Positions 34,482-43,113 of a stretch of DNA of 64,000 nt are shown one piece after another (the stretch's first letter is position 1; every line of letters begins with the position of its first letter). The notes beneath the pieces were generated by a model. That model was not told the origin of the DNA and did no database searches. It worked only from the letters and a program-made list of their open reading frames with translations. The position numbers were made by a program, and so were the translations under genes. This DNA is from Latilactobacillus sakei. Lineage in GTDB: Bacteria; Bacillota; Bacilli; Lactobacillales; Lactobacillaceae. The DNA is taken from assembly GCA_002953655.1 (NCBI GenBank), contig CP025839.1, positions 434,001 to 498,000 of the forward strand, read 5' to 3'.

Positions 34482-35186
34482 TTATTTTAGCGTTGCCATT
34501 ACTTTTGCCATTGCGGCTTGTTGATAGGCTAGCGCTGCTTTTTTAGCAACTGCTTGTTGTTGCGTTGCAGTCATTGCCGGATTGGTTTGCATGGCAGCCA
34601 TCACAGCTTGTTTGCCGGCGTTAGTGGCGCCGGCTTTGATTTGGGCTTGTTGACGCTTCAAGGTTTTAGCGAGTTGTTTAGCTTGCGTATCGCTTAAAAC
34701 GAGCCAACCTTTAGCAACTTTGAAGGTATTGTGGCGACTCACAAATTCGTGGTCATTACCAGAAATCCCGAACCAGAATTTAGCCGCATCATTTTTATAA
34801 ACACGGTATTTCGTCGTGGTTACTAAGGCAGCCTTATCAGCATTCTTTTGAACAAGATTGGTTGTCTTTTCGGTTTGGGTTGCTTTAGGTTTACTTTGAT
34901 GGCTATCAGTCCGATAAAGGTAAACTTTTTCGGTACCATTACCAAGTGGGTGATAGAGCAACATTGACATGCCTTTTGCATCCGCACTTGAAACGAGAGT
35001 TTGCGTCTTAGTTTCAGTGACTGTTTTCATCCCATAATGATTGTGATCATTTTGAACAATGAAAAAGAGTGACGCCATAAAAATGAGACCGAAAATCGTC
35101 ATTAAAATTGGGCGCCACATTTTTTGACCGAAGATTGACGAGAAGAATAACGCAAGTGTACTAATAATGAGTGTAATAACGATCAT
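34482..35186 (-). CDS. DUF4811-type membrane-anchored protein
   Basis: This 234-residue protein has two N-terminal membrane helices (about residues 1-18 and 27-45). The outside or cytoplasmic domain of about 180 residues is rich in K, T, Q and A, with a C-terminal AQQAAMAKVMATLK helix. It resembles the DUF4811 proteins found behind MFS exporters in lactobacilli. Its start overlaps the exporter's stop by four bases, so they form one translational unit. Its function is unknown; an accessory role in export is inferred from the pairing. Confidence 0.8.
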   Translation of the reverse strand: MIVITLIISTLALFFSSIFGQKMWRPILMTIFGLIFMASLFFIVQNDHNHYGMKTVTETKTQTLVSSADAKGMSMLLYHPLGNGTEKVYLYRTDSHQSKPKATQTEKTTNLVQKNADKAALVTTTKYRVYKNDAAKFWFGISGNDHEFVSRHNTFKVAKGWLVLSDTQAKQLAKTLKRQQAQIKAGATNAGKQAVMAAMQTNPAMTATQQQAVAKKAALAYQQAAMAKVMATLK

Positions 35187-36658
35187 GCTTTGGCACCTCC
35201 GTTAATAGTTGATTTCTTAGAGGAGAGGAAGAATGTGATAATGAAGCCGATGACACAGAAAATGACAGCGACGATAAAGGCAGCGTGGTAGCCTGAAAGC
35301 GTTGCATTAATCATTTTATCGCGGAAGGCCAATGGCAAGGTTTTAATCATGTGCGTGCTTGGCATATTATTTTTAGTAACACTTGAAAGCACACTGATTA
35401 AGATCGCGGTCCCGATTGAGCTGGCAACTTGCCGGAAAGTATTATTAACAGCTGTCCCATGACTGATTAAGTTCATTGGTAAAGCATTCATCCCAGAAGT
35501 TGTAACAGGCATCATGACCATTGAAATCCCAAACATCCGAACAGCATATAAAACGACGATGTAGATGATTGGGGTCTTAGCAGTTAAGAAAATAAAGGGG
35601 GCGGTTGCACTCATCAATAAGAACATCCCAGTCATAGCCAAGCGTTTCGCACCGTATTTATCAAAAATACGACCCGTAATTGGCATCATAATCCCCATCA
35701 TGAGGGAACCAGCTAATAAGGTTAACCCAGAATGGAAGGCAGATTCGCCACGAATATTTTGAATGTATAATGGTAGGACCATTTCGGCACCGACCATCGC
35801 CATGTTTGTCACACCACTTAAAATAGCGGCAATTGTGAAGACGGGTGATTTGAAGACGCGCAGTTCCAAGAAGGGATTTTCCATTGTGAGTTGACGCCAG
35901 ATGAATAAGGCAATCACGACGACACCGATGGCTAAAGTGGTGAGGACAAGTGTATCGCCCCAGCCTTTATCCCCAACTTCAGAGAAGCCATAGAGTAAAC
36001 TCCCAAAACCGACAGTTGATAAAATAATCGAAGGAACATCAATTTTAGGTTTTGAAAGTTGAATAACACTCTTCATTTGGAAACTAGCGAGGACTAAGAC
36101 AAGAATCACGATTGGAATAATCATGCCGAATAAAACCCGCCAGTTGTATGAATCGATAATCCAGCCTGAAAGGGTAGGTCCTAAGGCCGGTGCAAGACCG
36201 ATAACGATTCCGGCCATACCCATGGCAGTGCCCCGTTTTTCAGGTGGGAAAATTGTGAGCATAATGGTTTGTAAGATGGGCATTGAAATCCCAACACCGG
36301 CAGCTTGAATCAGACGGCCGATTAATAAAGTTGCAAATGAGCTCGTTGGAGCGATGTAACAAATAATGGTCCCCAGTAAAAAGACAGTCATTGCTGACAT
36401 GTAGAGAACCTTTGAATTGAAACGGTTAATTAACCAAGCACTAATGGGGATCATAATCCCGTTGACTAGTAAGAAACCGGTTGTGAGCCATTGGACGGCT
36501 GAAGTGGACACGTCAAATGCTTTCATTAATGTGGGGAAAGCAGTTGATAGAATCGTCTGGTTTAAGACAGTACAGAAAGTACCAATCAATAAGACCAAGA
36601 CTAAGACTGTCCGGTTGTATGGTTTCCCATGAATATCTAATGGTCTAGAGTCTGACAA
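35183..36658 (-). CDS. MFS multidrug exporter, DHA2 (EmrB/QacA) family
   Basis: This 491-residue protein has about 14 membrane helices. The DHA2 signatures include LNQTILSTAFPTL in helix 1, QWLTTGFLLVNGIMIP in helix 2 and GLAPALGPTLSGWI in helix 5. It is expected to extrude drugs or other amphiphiles with proton antiport. A TTG start is used, with AAAGGAG nine bases upstream. It is divergent from a MerR-type regulator across a region with overlapping promoters and repeated TTGACAAG motifs, which suggests local control. Confidence 0.93.
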   Translation of the reverse strand: MSDSRPLDIHGKPYNRTVLVLVLLIGTFCTVLNQTILSTAFPTLMKAFDVSTSAVQWLTTGFLLVNGIMIPISAWLINRFNSKVLYMSAMTVFLLGTIICYIAPTSSFATLLIGRLIQAAGVGISMPILQTIMLTIFPPEKRGTAMGMAGIVIGLAPALGPTLSGWIIDSYNWRVLFGMIIPIVILVLVLASFQMKSVIQLSKPKIDVPSIILSTVGFGSLLYGFSEVGDKGWGDTLVLTTLAIGVVVIALFIWRQLTMENPFLELRVFKSPVFTIAAILSGVTNMAMVGAEMVLPLYIQNIRGESAFHSGLTLLAGSLMMGIMMPITGRIFDKYGAKRLAMTGMFLLMSATAPFIFLTAKTPIIYIVVLYAVRMFGISMVMMPVTTSGMNALPMNLISHGTAVNNTFRQVASSIGTAILISVLSSVTKNNMPSTHMIKTLPLAFRDKMINATLSGYHAAFIVAVIFCVIGFIITFFLSSKKSTINGGAKA

Positions 36659-36697
36659 GATAAAAATCTCCTTTACGTTTTGTTGATGCGGTTTATT

Positions 36698-36726
36698 AGT
36701 TTAGTCGCATTTTCAGTCTTTGTCAA
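36698..36726 (-). promoter_or_regulatory. Promoter of the MFS exporter gene
   Basis: On the minus strand TTGACA (36726-36721) and TAAACT (36703-36698) have a 17-bp spacer. The -35 box lies in the repeated TTGACAAG/CTTGTCAA region. Confidence 0.7.
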
Positions 36727-36760
36727 GTAAGTTGACAAGAGTGTCATTTGACTTGACAAG
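36719..36760. promoter_or_regulatory. Repeated TTGACAAG operator region between the MFS and MerR genes
   Basis: TTGTCAAGTAAGTTGACAAG is an inverted pair, followed by a third copy TTGACAAG at 36753-36760. The copies overlap the -35 boxes of both divergent promoters and are likely regulator sites. Confidence 0.6.
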
Positions 36761-36780
36761 TTTTTTAGATAATCTATAAT
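36753..36780 (+). promoter_or_regulatory. Promoter of the MerR-type regulator gene
   Basis: TTGACA at 36753-36758 and TATAAT at 36775-36780 match consensus with a 16-bp spacer. Confidence 0.75.
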
Positions 36781-36810
36781 GAAATTTATTAATAGGAACG
36801 GAGTGGGGAC

Positions 36811-37251
36811 TTGCAAAAAGACCTTTTTTTAAAGTTGATAGATACGGATCGATTAATTTTTGGGATTAGTGAAGTTTGTAAGATGGCAGGGGTAACCCCG
36901 CGTCAACTCCGCTACTGGGAGCAAAAGGGCTATATTAAGGCCCGCGAAACAAACGGCAATAAGGCCCGTGAATATGATGCCCATACAATGATTAAAGCGA
37001 TTTTCATCAAGCACTTTTTAGATGAAGGGTATACGTTGGGCGTTGCGGTCCAAAAAATTCAAAAGCACATGGCTAATATGAAAGTTGTTCGCTCAATTAT
37101 TCGCGAGCACTTCCAAGGTATTGAAGAAATTGATGGCGAAATGGCTGTTAACCTCGGCTATTTTGATGATACGAAACAACAAATGCTATATGCGATTGTC
37201 AAAGAGGGGCATTCAACTTTTAAATTAGTGGATGCACCAACAAAAGAATAA
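36811..37251 (+). CDS. MerR family transcriptional regulator
   Basis: This 146-residue protein has the MerR HTH at residues about 18-60 (ISEVCKMAGVTPRQLRYWEQ, then KGYIKARE), a wing and a short helical C-terminus. It has no cysteine cluster for metal sensing. It is likely to bind the divergent region and control the MFS exporter, perhaps in response to a drug; the ligand is unknown. A TTG start is used, with CGGAG seven bases upstream. No ATG is available before the HTH. Confidence 0.88.
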   Translation: MQKDLFLKLIDTDRLIFGISEVCKMAGVTPRQLRYWEQKGYIKARETNGNKAREYDAHTMIKAIFIKHFLDEGYTLGVAVQKIQKHMANMKVVRSIIREHFQGIEEIDGEMAVNLGYFDDTKQQMLYAIVKEGHSTFKLVDAPTKE

Positions 37252-37259
37252 ACATAACA

Positions 37260-37291
37260 AAAAAACGGTAGCCAATTGGCTACCGTTTTTT
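37260..37291. terminator. Bidirectional terminator between merR-type gene and pepV
   Basis: AAAAACGGTAGCCAA and TTGGCTACCGTTTTT form a perfect palindromic stem. Confidence 0.9.
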
Positions 37292-37309
37292 GATGTGTTT
37301 ATATTCTAA

Positions 37310-38713
37310 TTAACGTGTTAAACGATAAATTGCGTCAGCATAGATGGCAATCGCGTTCATAATATCTTCGATATGCATGTATTCATTTGCTTGATGCATA
37401 ACGTTTTCGCGATCTTCTGGTAAAGCACCAAAAGCAACACCACGTTCTAAGATCCGACCGTATGTGCCACCACCGATAACTTGTTCGTGACCTTTAAGAC
37501 CGGTTTGATCTTCAAAGACTTGTAATAAAGTTGCCACTAATTTGTCATCGCCAGGGACATAGTGAGGTGCTTGTGCATGGCCTTCGATTGTTACGTCAGC
37601 TACATCACTAAGTGTCTTAGCAAGGCCATCGCGTGTGCTTTCATCAGTCACACCTTTAGGATAGCGAACGTTTAAGAGAACCGATGCAACACCGTCTTGT
37701 GTGTAGTTGAAGACAGCAGGACAAGCTGTTAAATCACCCATTACATCGTCTGTATGGTTGATGTTTAAGAGGTGACCACGTGAGTCTTCATGCATTAAAC
37801 GTGCAATTGTACCGATGTAGTTGCCACCTTTAGCATCTAGCGCAAAATCAGCTAAGAATGTTGCCAAGTGAGTTGCAGCATTGACACCAGCTTTAGGTTC
37901 TTGGGCATGTGAGCCTTTACCGATTAAATCGATCACTGTTTGGTCACCATCAGTTGTGATTGTGCCTTGTAGTTGATGTTCAGATACATAAGCATCAAAC
38001 TTAGCTTGGAAATCAGCTGGCATTGTACCAGTTAAGATAGCCTTGGCAGTTTGAGGCACCATGTTCGCACGTAAACCAGATTTGAAGCTGACCAATGTCA
38101 TTTCGCCATCAGCACCATCAACTGGTTTGAAAGTGATCATGTATGACACAATCCCTTTTTCACCATTGATGATTGGGAAGTTAGCATCTGGTGAGATAGC
38201 AAAATCAGGTTTTGGTTCAACTTCTAGATAACGGTTGATACCAACCCATTCACTTTCTTCGTCAGTCCCGAAAATGAAGTGAACTTTTTTGTTCAATTTA
38301 ATATCGTTGTCTTTTAATAATTTAAGCGCATAGTATGCTGCAATTGATGGGCCTTTGTCATCTGATGAACCACGGGCATAAATCTTGCCGTCTTTGATAA
38401 CTGGTTCAAAAGGATTTGTTTCCCAACCGTCACCGGCAGGAACCACGTCAACGTGACCTAAGATACCAAAAATTTCGTCGCCACTACCAAATTCAATCCG
38501 GCCAGCAACGTTTTCGATGTTTTTAGTTGTAAAACCGTCACGATCAGCGATTGCTAACATTTGTAGCAAGGCATCACGAGGGCCAGGGCCAAGCGGTGCA
38601 TCGTCTTCTTTATGTTCAACGTCACGCGCGCTATTAATCTTGAGTAAACTTGTTAAGTCGGTAAGCATTTGATCTTTATACTTTGCCGCTTCTTGTTGCC
38701 AATTCAATGTCAT
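37310..38713 (-). CDS. pepV: Dipeptidase PepV
   Basis: This 467-residue M20 metallopeptidase hydrolyses a broad range of dipeptides, including carnosine-like ones. The dizinc ligands are in GHVDVVPAGDGW (His), GSSDDKGPS (Asp), GTDEESEW (catalytic and metal Glu), SPDANFP (Asp) and the C-terminal GGTYGR region with a His at residue 439 or so. Length and motifs match lactobacillar PepV. The ribosome binding site is weak. It fits the peptide-based nitrogen diet of these bacteria, together with pepQ. Confidence 0.95.
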   Translation of the reverse strand: MTLNWQQEAAKYKDQMLTDLTSLLKINSARDVEHKEDDAPLGPGPRDALLQMLAIADRDGFTTKNIENVAGRIEFGSGDEIFGILGHVDVVPAGDGWETNPFEPVIKDGKIYARGSSDDKGPSIAAYYALKLLKDNDIKLNKKVHFIFGTDEESEWVGINRYLEVEPKPDFAISPDANFPIINGEKGIVSYMITFKPVDGADGEMTLVSFKSGLRANMVPQTAKAILTGTMPADFQAKFDAYVSEHQLQGTITTDGDQTVIDLIGKGSHAQEPKAGVNAATHLATFLADFALDAKGGNYIGTIARLMHEDSRGHLLNINHTDDVMGDLTACPAVFNYTQDGVASVLLNVRYPKGVTDESTRDGLAKTLSDVADVTIEGHAQAPHYVPGDDKLVATLLQVFEDQTGLKGHEQVIGGGTYGRILERGVAFGALPEDRENVMHQANEYMHIEDIMNAIAIYADAIYRLTR

Positions 38714-38820
38714 TGCAGTCCCAGCTTTCTTTGTTAAATTTTAACCAAGGTGCGGTTAATCTAAAATTAGGATAACCTCATTCTAGCATATTTACTCACA
38801 ATTAAAAAGCGCTTCCTCCT

Positions 38821-38866
38821 AAAAAAGAACGGCCGTTAACAATTACTTTTAACGGTCGTTCTTTTA
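38821..38866 (-). terminator. Terminator of the Cd/Zn ATPase gene
   Basis: AAAAGAACG-CCGTTAA arms with one mismatch each side flank a loop, and T-runs follow on the minus strand. It also works in the other orientation by symmetry. Confidence 0.8.
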
Positions 38867-38905
38867 TTAATGTATCTATTATGTGAAACTAATCTCAAAC
38901 GTGAA

Positions 38906-40996
38906 TTAGTTTGATTTTCTCATAATGCGCAAGGCGTTTAAAATAGCAATCAAGGTTACGCCAACGTCTGCAAAAACGGCTTCCCACATGGTTGCAATGC
39001 CAAATGCGCCTAGTAATAAGAAGATGGCTTTAACGATGAGGGCAAAAGCAATGTTTTGCCAGACGATTTTGCGGGTGAAGCGGGCAATATCGATGGCCGT
39101 TGCTAACTTAGTGGGTTCATCGGACATCAAAACGATGTCAGCTGCTTCAATCGCAGCGTCGGAACCTAAACCGCCCATCGCAACCCCGACATCGGCCCGT
39201 GCAAGAACGGGGGTATCATTAATCCCGTCACCAACGAAGGCCACTTTGCCGTTTTGCGCACGGTTATCAGTCAGGCTGGCTAAAGTAGCCACTTTGTCTT
39301 GGGGGAGTAGTTCACTTTGGTAACGATCAATGCCCAATGATTGGCTGACTTGTTGAGCGATTGCATCGTTATCACCAGTTAGCATCATCGTTTGGCGGAT
39401 GCCGACTTTTTTCAGTTGTGCAATCGCTGTGGCTGCATCTTTTTTAAGCTGATCTGAAATAACGAGGTAACCAAGATAATCAGTGCCATAAGCAATGTGT
39501 ACCGCAGTACCGACTTCAGTAGGAGTGAGTGGTGTTAAGCCTTGTTCCTTGAGCCAACTAGCTTTCCCCACTTTTAGGGGCTGGCCGTCAAGGGTCGCAC
39601 TAACGCCGTGACCCGCAACTTCCGTGACCGCACTTAATGTTTGATCAAGTGGGGCTTGATTGGCAGCAATAATGGATTGGGCAATCGGATGTGTTGAGTG
39701 TTGTTCTGCTAAAGCGGCTAGTGCGAGTAAACGTTCTGGTTGATGATCGACAGCGTGAATTGCTGTAACGGTAAAACTGCCTTGGGTTAACGTCCCGGTT
39801 TTATCGAAAACAACCGTCCGCACATCGTTTAAAGCTTCGAGGTAATTGCTCCCTTTGACCAGAATGCCATTTTTAGAAGCAGTCCCAATGCCGGCAAAAA
39901 AGCCGAGCGGAATTGAAATGACTAGCGCACAAGGACAAGAAATCACTAAGAAAATGAGTGCCCGGTAGAGCCAATCTGAGAAGGGTTGGCCTAAAAAGAG
40001 TGGCGGTACAACCGCTAATAATACGGCAAAGCCTACCACGATTGGGGTATAGACTTTCGCAAAGCGGGTGATGAAGTTTTCAGTCGGTGCTTTTTGACTA
40101 CTGGCATTTTCAACCAGGTCTAAAATCTTAGCGACCGTTGAGTCAGCGTAAGGTTTGGTGACTTGCAGGGTTAAAAGGCCGGATTGATTGATGCTGCCAC
40201 TCAAGAGGGTATCGCCAACGTTAAATGAGCGAGGGACTGATTCACCAGTGACCGCAGCGGTATCGACAAAACTATTGCCCGCAATGACGGTGCCATCTAG
40301 TGGGACTTTTTCCCCGGGTTTGATTAAAATGGTTGCACCAACTGGCACGGCTTCCGGCGCAACTTGTTGGAGGCCTTGGCTAGTTTGTAAGTTGGCAAAA
40401 GTCGGTTTAATCGCCACTAAACTGGCGATTGAATCTCGTGAACGATTGATCGCTAAACTTTGGAAATATTCACCGACTTGATAGAACAGCATCACGCCAA
40501 CTGCTTCAGCATATTCGCCAATCCCAAAGGCCCCAATTGTGGCGACAGTCATTAGGAAGTTTTCGTCAAACCACTGGCCGTGAAGGATATTCCGGATGGC
40601 TGTCCAGATAATATCGTAACCGATGAGGACAAAAGCGATTAGTAAGAGGCCGATTAATAGTGGTTGACTAAGCGGTAAGACATAGCTGCCCAATAGTAAG
40701 AGACCACTGATGAAAATCCGAATTAAGTCTAGATTAAATTTAAATTTTTTAGGCGGCGTTTGACCGGCAGTTGGTAATGATTTTTGAATGGTAACATCTG
40801 GTTCAATTGTTGTTAACAATTGTTGAAGTTCCAATTCAAATGCGCTTGCGGCTTGGTCACCAGTCAATTCATAACTTAGTTTTTGTGTCGCAAAGTTAAC
40901 CGCGCAAGCTTGGACTTGCGGTAATTTTTGAACATTTGTTTCGATTTTAGTAGCGCAGGCGGCACAATCGATACCTGCTAATTGAATTTGTGTCAT
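38906..40996 (-). CDS. cadA: Heavy-metal P1B-type ATPase (Cd/Zn/Pb efflux, CadA type)
   Basis: This 696-residue efflux pump has one N-terminal metal-binding domain with GIDCAACA (GxxCxxC). The transmembrane CPC motif is in SCPCALVISIPLG, the phosphorylation site is DKTGTLT, the family HP dipeptide is in STHPIAQ and the hinge is GDGINDTPVLA. The CPC context is that of Zn/Cd/Pb rather than Cu pumps. AAGGAGG precedes the start. A palindromic ArsR-type operator lies upstream, and the repressor gene follows in the same direction further upstream. Confidence 0.94.
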   Translation of the reverse strand: MTQIQLAGIDCAACATKIETNVQKLPQVQACAVNFATQKLSYELTGDQAASAFELELQQLLTTIEPDVTIQKSLPTAGQTPPKKFKFNLDLIRIFISGLLLLGSYVLPLSQPLLIGLLLIAFVLIGYDIIWTAIRNILHGQWFDENFLMTVATIGAFGIGEYAEAVGVMLFYQVGEYFQSLAINRSRDSIASLVAIKPTFANLQTSQGLQQVAPEAVPVGATILIKPGEKVPLDGTVIAGNSFVDTAAVTGESVPRSFNVGDTLLSGSINQSGLLTLQVTKPYADSTVAKILDLVENASSQKAPTENFITRFAKVYTPIVVGFAVLLAVVPPLFLGQPFSDWLYRALIFLVISCPCALVISIPLGFFAGIGTASKNGILVKGSNYLEALNDVRTVVFDKTGTLTQGSFTVTAIHAVDHQPERLLALAALAEQHSTHPIAQSIIAANQAPLDQTLSAVTEVAGHGVSATLDGQPLKVGKASWLKEQGLTPLTPTEVGTAVHIAYGTDYLGYLVISDQLKKDAATAIAQLKKVGIRQTMMLTGDNDAIAQQVSQSLGIDRYQSELLPQDKVATLASLTDNRAQNGKVAFVGDGINDTPVLARADVGVAMGGLGSDAAIEAADIVLMSDEPTKLATAIDIARFTRKIVWQNIAFALIVKAIFLLLGAFGIATMWEAVFADVGVTLIAILNALRIMRKSN

Positions 40997-41068
40997 TGAT
41001 GAGTCCTCCTTATTGGTTAATGAACCGTCAATTCGGATCTAAATCGTTATATTTACGAATTAGATATA

Positions 41069-41090
41069 CATATGAGCATATATTCATATG
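41069..41090. promoter_or_regulatory. ArsR/CzrA-type operator upstream of cadA
   Basis: CATATGAGCATATATTCATATG is an imperfect 22-bp palindrome (write as CATATGA / TTCATATG arms) resembling the metal-sensor operators with ATATGA-N-TTCATAT arms. It lies about 75 bp upstream of cadA, near the expected promoter. Confidence 0.65.
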
Positions 41091-41158
41091 TTACCTCTAA
41101 GATAACACCGTCACCTATAAAATGCAACCCGTTTAGTTGCTAGTAGTTTAGCTCAAAA

Positions 41159-41199
41159 AGAGGCTGCAGCCAAAGTTACTTTGCTGCAGCCTCTTTTAA
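41159..41199 (-). terminator. Terminator of the ArsR-type regulator gene
   Basis: AAAAGAGGCTGCAGC and GCTGCAGCCTCTTTT form a long stem between the repressor gene and cadA, so cadA depends on its own promoter. Confidence 0.88.
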
Positions 41200-41202
41200 T
41201 CA

Positions 41203-41535
41203 TTAGTGTTCGTTAACGTGCGCAATGACTTGTGAGAAGATGTTAATCACATGGTTGTCGGCAAGTGAGTAGTAAACTTCTTTGCCTTCTTTGCGACTCT
41301 TAACAAGCTTTGCTTGTTTGAGTACCCGTAATTGATGTGAAATCGAAGATTGTGACATCTCTAAAACGCTGACGATGTCATAAACTCGTAATTCTGATTG
41401 GAAGAGTGCGTACAGAATTTTAGCGCGGGTCTTATCACCCAAGATTTTAAAGAGTGTCGAGATATGATCGAGCGTATCTTCTTTCGGAAGTGTTTTTTGC
41501 ACGGAGCGAATCAGTTGATCGTGGTCGATTGTCAT
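41203..41535 (-). CDS. ArsR family metal-sensing repressor, CzrA-like
   Basis: This 110-residue winged-helix repressor has its HTH at MSQSSISHQLRVLKQA. The C-terminal helix carries DxH-x10-HxxH (DNH, then HVNEH), the alpha-5 zinc site of CzrA/NmtR-type sensors. The N-terminal cysteines of the CadC site are absent, so it probably senses Zn (or Co) rather than Cd/Pb. It likely represses cadA through the palindrome downstream. It sits 14 bp behind the glycerophosphodiesterase gene, with no obvious promoter of its own. Confidence 0.9.
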   Translation of the reverse strand: MTIDHDQLIRSVQKTLPKEDTLDHISTLFKILGDKTRAKILYALFQSELRVYDIVSVLEMSQSSISHQLRVLKQAKLVKSRKEGKEVYYSLADNHVINIFSQVIAHVNEH

Positions 41536-41549
41536 AATAGCCTGCCTTA

Positions 41550-42878
41550 TTAGAATTTAGTGTTAAAAAAAGAATGTTTTAATAGTAGGTTAGTGGGACG
41601 GAGTTGTTTGGGTAATTGTCGGTAATAAGCCAAAGCAACAGTTGGTAAGTCGGTATGAGAATCCAATTGGATCAGTGCTTGACGACTTTTGAACCAGCCG
41701 GTTGCGGTTTGGAGCCAAACTTGATTACCAACATAGCGGACAGCGAGTATTTTGTGGCGACTATTGGCTAGTAGCTGACCAGTTGTCTGGGTTGGATGTA
41801 AAGGACTATTCCAGGTTGCAACGGTCATGGGACTCGGTTTAAGCTGCGCTGTTTTACCTACTAATAAGGAAGCCGCCTGTGCGGTTTGCCCAACATTAAT
41901 CGCATCACTTAGGACAAAACGGTTAGTGCCAATCCGATAATAGGTCTGATCGGCAACTGTCACAGTTTGAGTCACGTGGTAACTATGCCCTGCTTTAGCC
42001 GGTGTTTCAGTGGGAACTTGTGCATAAGGATTTTCAACGGTCGGCAAATCGTGAAGGCTATTGACTTGACCAGTCGTTTCTAAGGATTCAATCTGGGATT
42101 GATCTTGGGCGGCTTGGTAATGACGGCCTAGCGCCGGATAATTGGTGACCACACCATCGACGTCGAGGTTAACGAGCCAGTTCCAAGTGGCCTGATTTTC
42201 GGCCATTTCATTCCAGACGTAGACTTTCTGGTGAAGGTAGTGCAATTGTTTGATAATTGTTGGCGTGACTAATTCGGAAGAAATATTAATTCCATCCGCA
42301 TATTTGAAGCTTTCAAACGAAATTCGCTTAAGACTACCCACAATAAAAATGCGGGGAATCTCAGGCATTAATTTTTGCATATTGATTAAGCTTGGAAGCG
42401 AAAAAGAGTGAACCATGATCCGCTTTTGCAGATGGTATTTCTGAATGAGCGCGACTAATTTGGCTTCCATATCTTGCGGGTTACCCTTTTTCGTCTTCTT
42501 GGTTTCAATTAAAAATTTAGCGTTGGGGTTATGCTGATAGTGTTGGAATAACTGTTCAACACTGTGGACCGGTTCGCCGTTACTCATCTTAAGGGTACTT
42601 AATTTGGCAAACGGATTTTGAGAAACAATGGTATCAACACCGGTGACACGTTTTAGATTACGGTCGTGCGAGATGACTAAGACGCCATCTTGGGACTCAT
42701 GTAAGTCGAGCTCGACATAGTTGGCACCTTGGGAAAAGGCCATATCAATACTTTGGAAGGTTTCTTCTGGCGCATTGATGGGATCACCACGATGGCCAAC
42801 AACGGTAAAACCTGATAATAAGAGGAAGTAAAAGCAACAAAAGAGCACGATGCCCAGTTGTGATTTGGACTTTAACAA
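41550..42878 (-). CDS. Secreted glycerophosphodiester phosphodiesterase with C-terminal wall-binding-like region
   Basis: This 442-residue protein has an N-terminal signal or anchor (about residues 8-27). The GDPD TIM-barrel follows with VVGHRGDPINAPEET (catalytic His, Arg, Glu) and VELDLHESQDGVLVISHD (metal ligands and second His). The enzyme cleaves glycerophosphodiesters from lipids or teichoic acid. Residues about 300-440 form a repeat-like region (YHVTQTVTVADQTYYRIG) similar to SLAP/GW-type wall domains. A TTG start with AGGAGG nine bases upstream is used. Confidence 0.9.
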   Translation of the reverse strand: MLKSKSQLGIVLFCCFYFLLLSGFTVVGHRGDPINAPEETFQSIDMAFSQGANYVELDLHESQDGVLVISHDRNLKRVTGVDTIVSQNPFAKLSTLKMSNGEPVHSVEQLFQHYQHNPNAKFLIETKKTKKGNPQDMEAKLVALIQKYHLQKRIMVHSFSLPSLINMQKLMPEIPRIFIVGSLKRISFESFKYADGINISSELVTPTIIKQLHYLHQKVYVWNEMAENQATWNWLVNLDVDGVVTNYPALGRHYQAAQDQSQIESLETTGQVNSLHDLPTVENPYAQVPTETPAKAGHSYHVTQTVTVADQTYYRIGTNRFVLSDAINVGQTAQAASLLVGKTAQLKPSPMTVATWNSPLHPTQTTGQLLANSRHKILAVRYVGNQVWLQTATGWFKSRQALIQLDSHTDLPTVALAYYRQLPKQLRPTNLLLKHSFFNTKF

Positions 42879-42997
42879 AGTTAACGGCCTCCTAATTAAA
42901 TTTAAAACTACTAATTAAGATACCATTATTTTTCTAAAAAACCTATCATCGAACAAGAACCAGGTTATAAATTAATCGAATTATTACTAAATAATAA

Positions 42998-43026
42998 TTG
43001 ACAACGCTTACATTGAGCGGTATATT
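42998..43026 (+). promoter_or_regulatory. Promoter of the candidate small RNA with overlapping cre-like site
   Basis: TTGACA at 42998-43003 and TATATT at 43021-43026 have a 17-bp spacer. TGACAACGCTTACA at 42999-43012 matches the cre consensus at 13 of 14 positions and overlaps the -35 box, so CcpA would repress. Confidence 0.75.
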
Positions 43027-43032
43027 ATGTTT

Positions 43033-43113
43033 GTAAGGTACTTATGCAATTACCTTTTTATCAATTCTCTTTCTCTCTTATGCCAACCACTGTCTACGGA
43101 TAGTGGTTTTTTT
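43033..43113 (+). ncRNA. Candidate small RNA, about 80 nt
   Basis: A transcript from the promoter above would start near 43033. It would form hairpin 1 (AAGGTA 43035-43040 with TACCTT 43051-43056), a single-stranded pyrimidine-rich linker (43057-43080, with TTCTCTTTCTCTC) and a terminator. The linker is complementary to Shine-Dalgarno-like purine tracts. No ribosome binding site or sensible ORF lies inside. An attenuator leader for the gene at 43172 is an alternative. Confidence 0.6.
43085..43113 (+). terminator. UACG-capped terminator of the candidate small RNA
   Basis: AACCACTGTC and GATAGTGGTT form a 10-bp stem (one G-U pair) closed by a C(UACG)G tetraloop and followed by five T. Confidence 0.85.
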
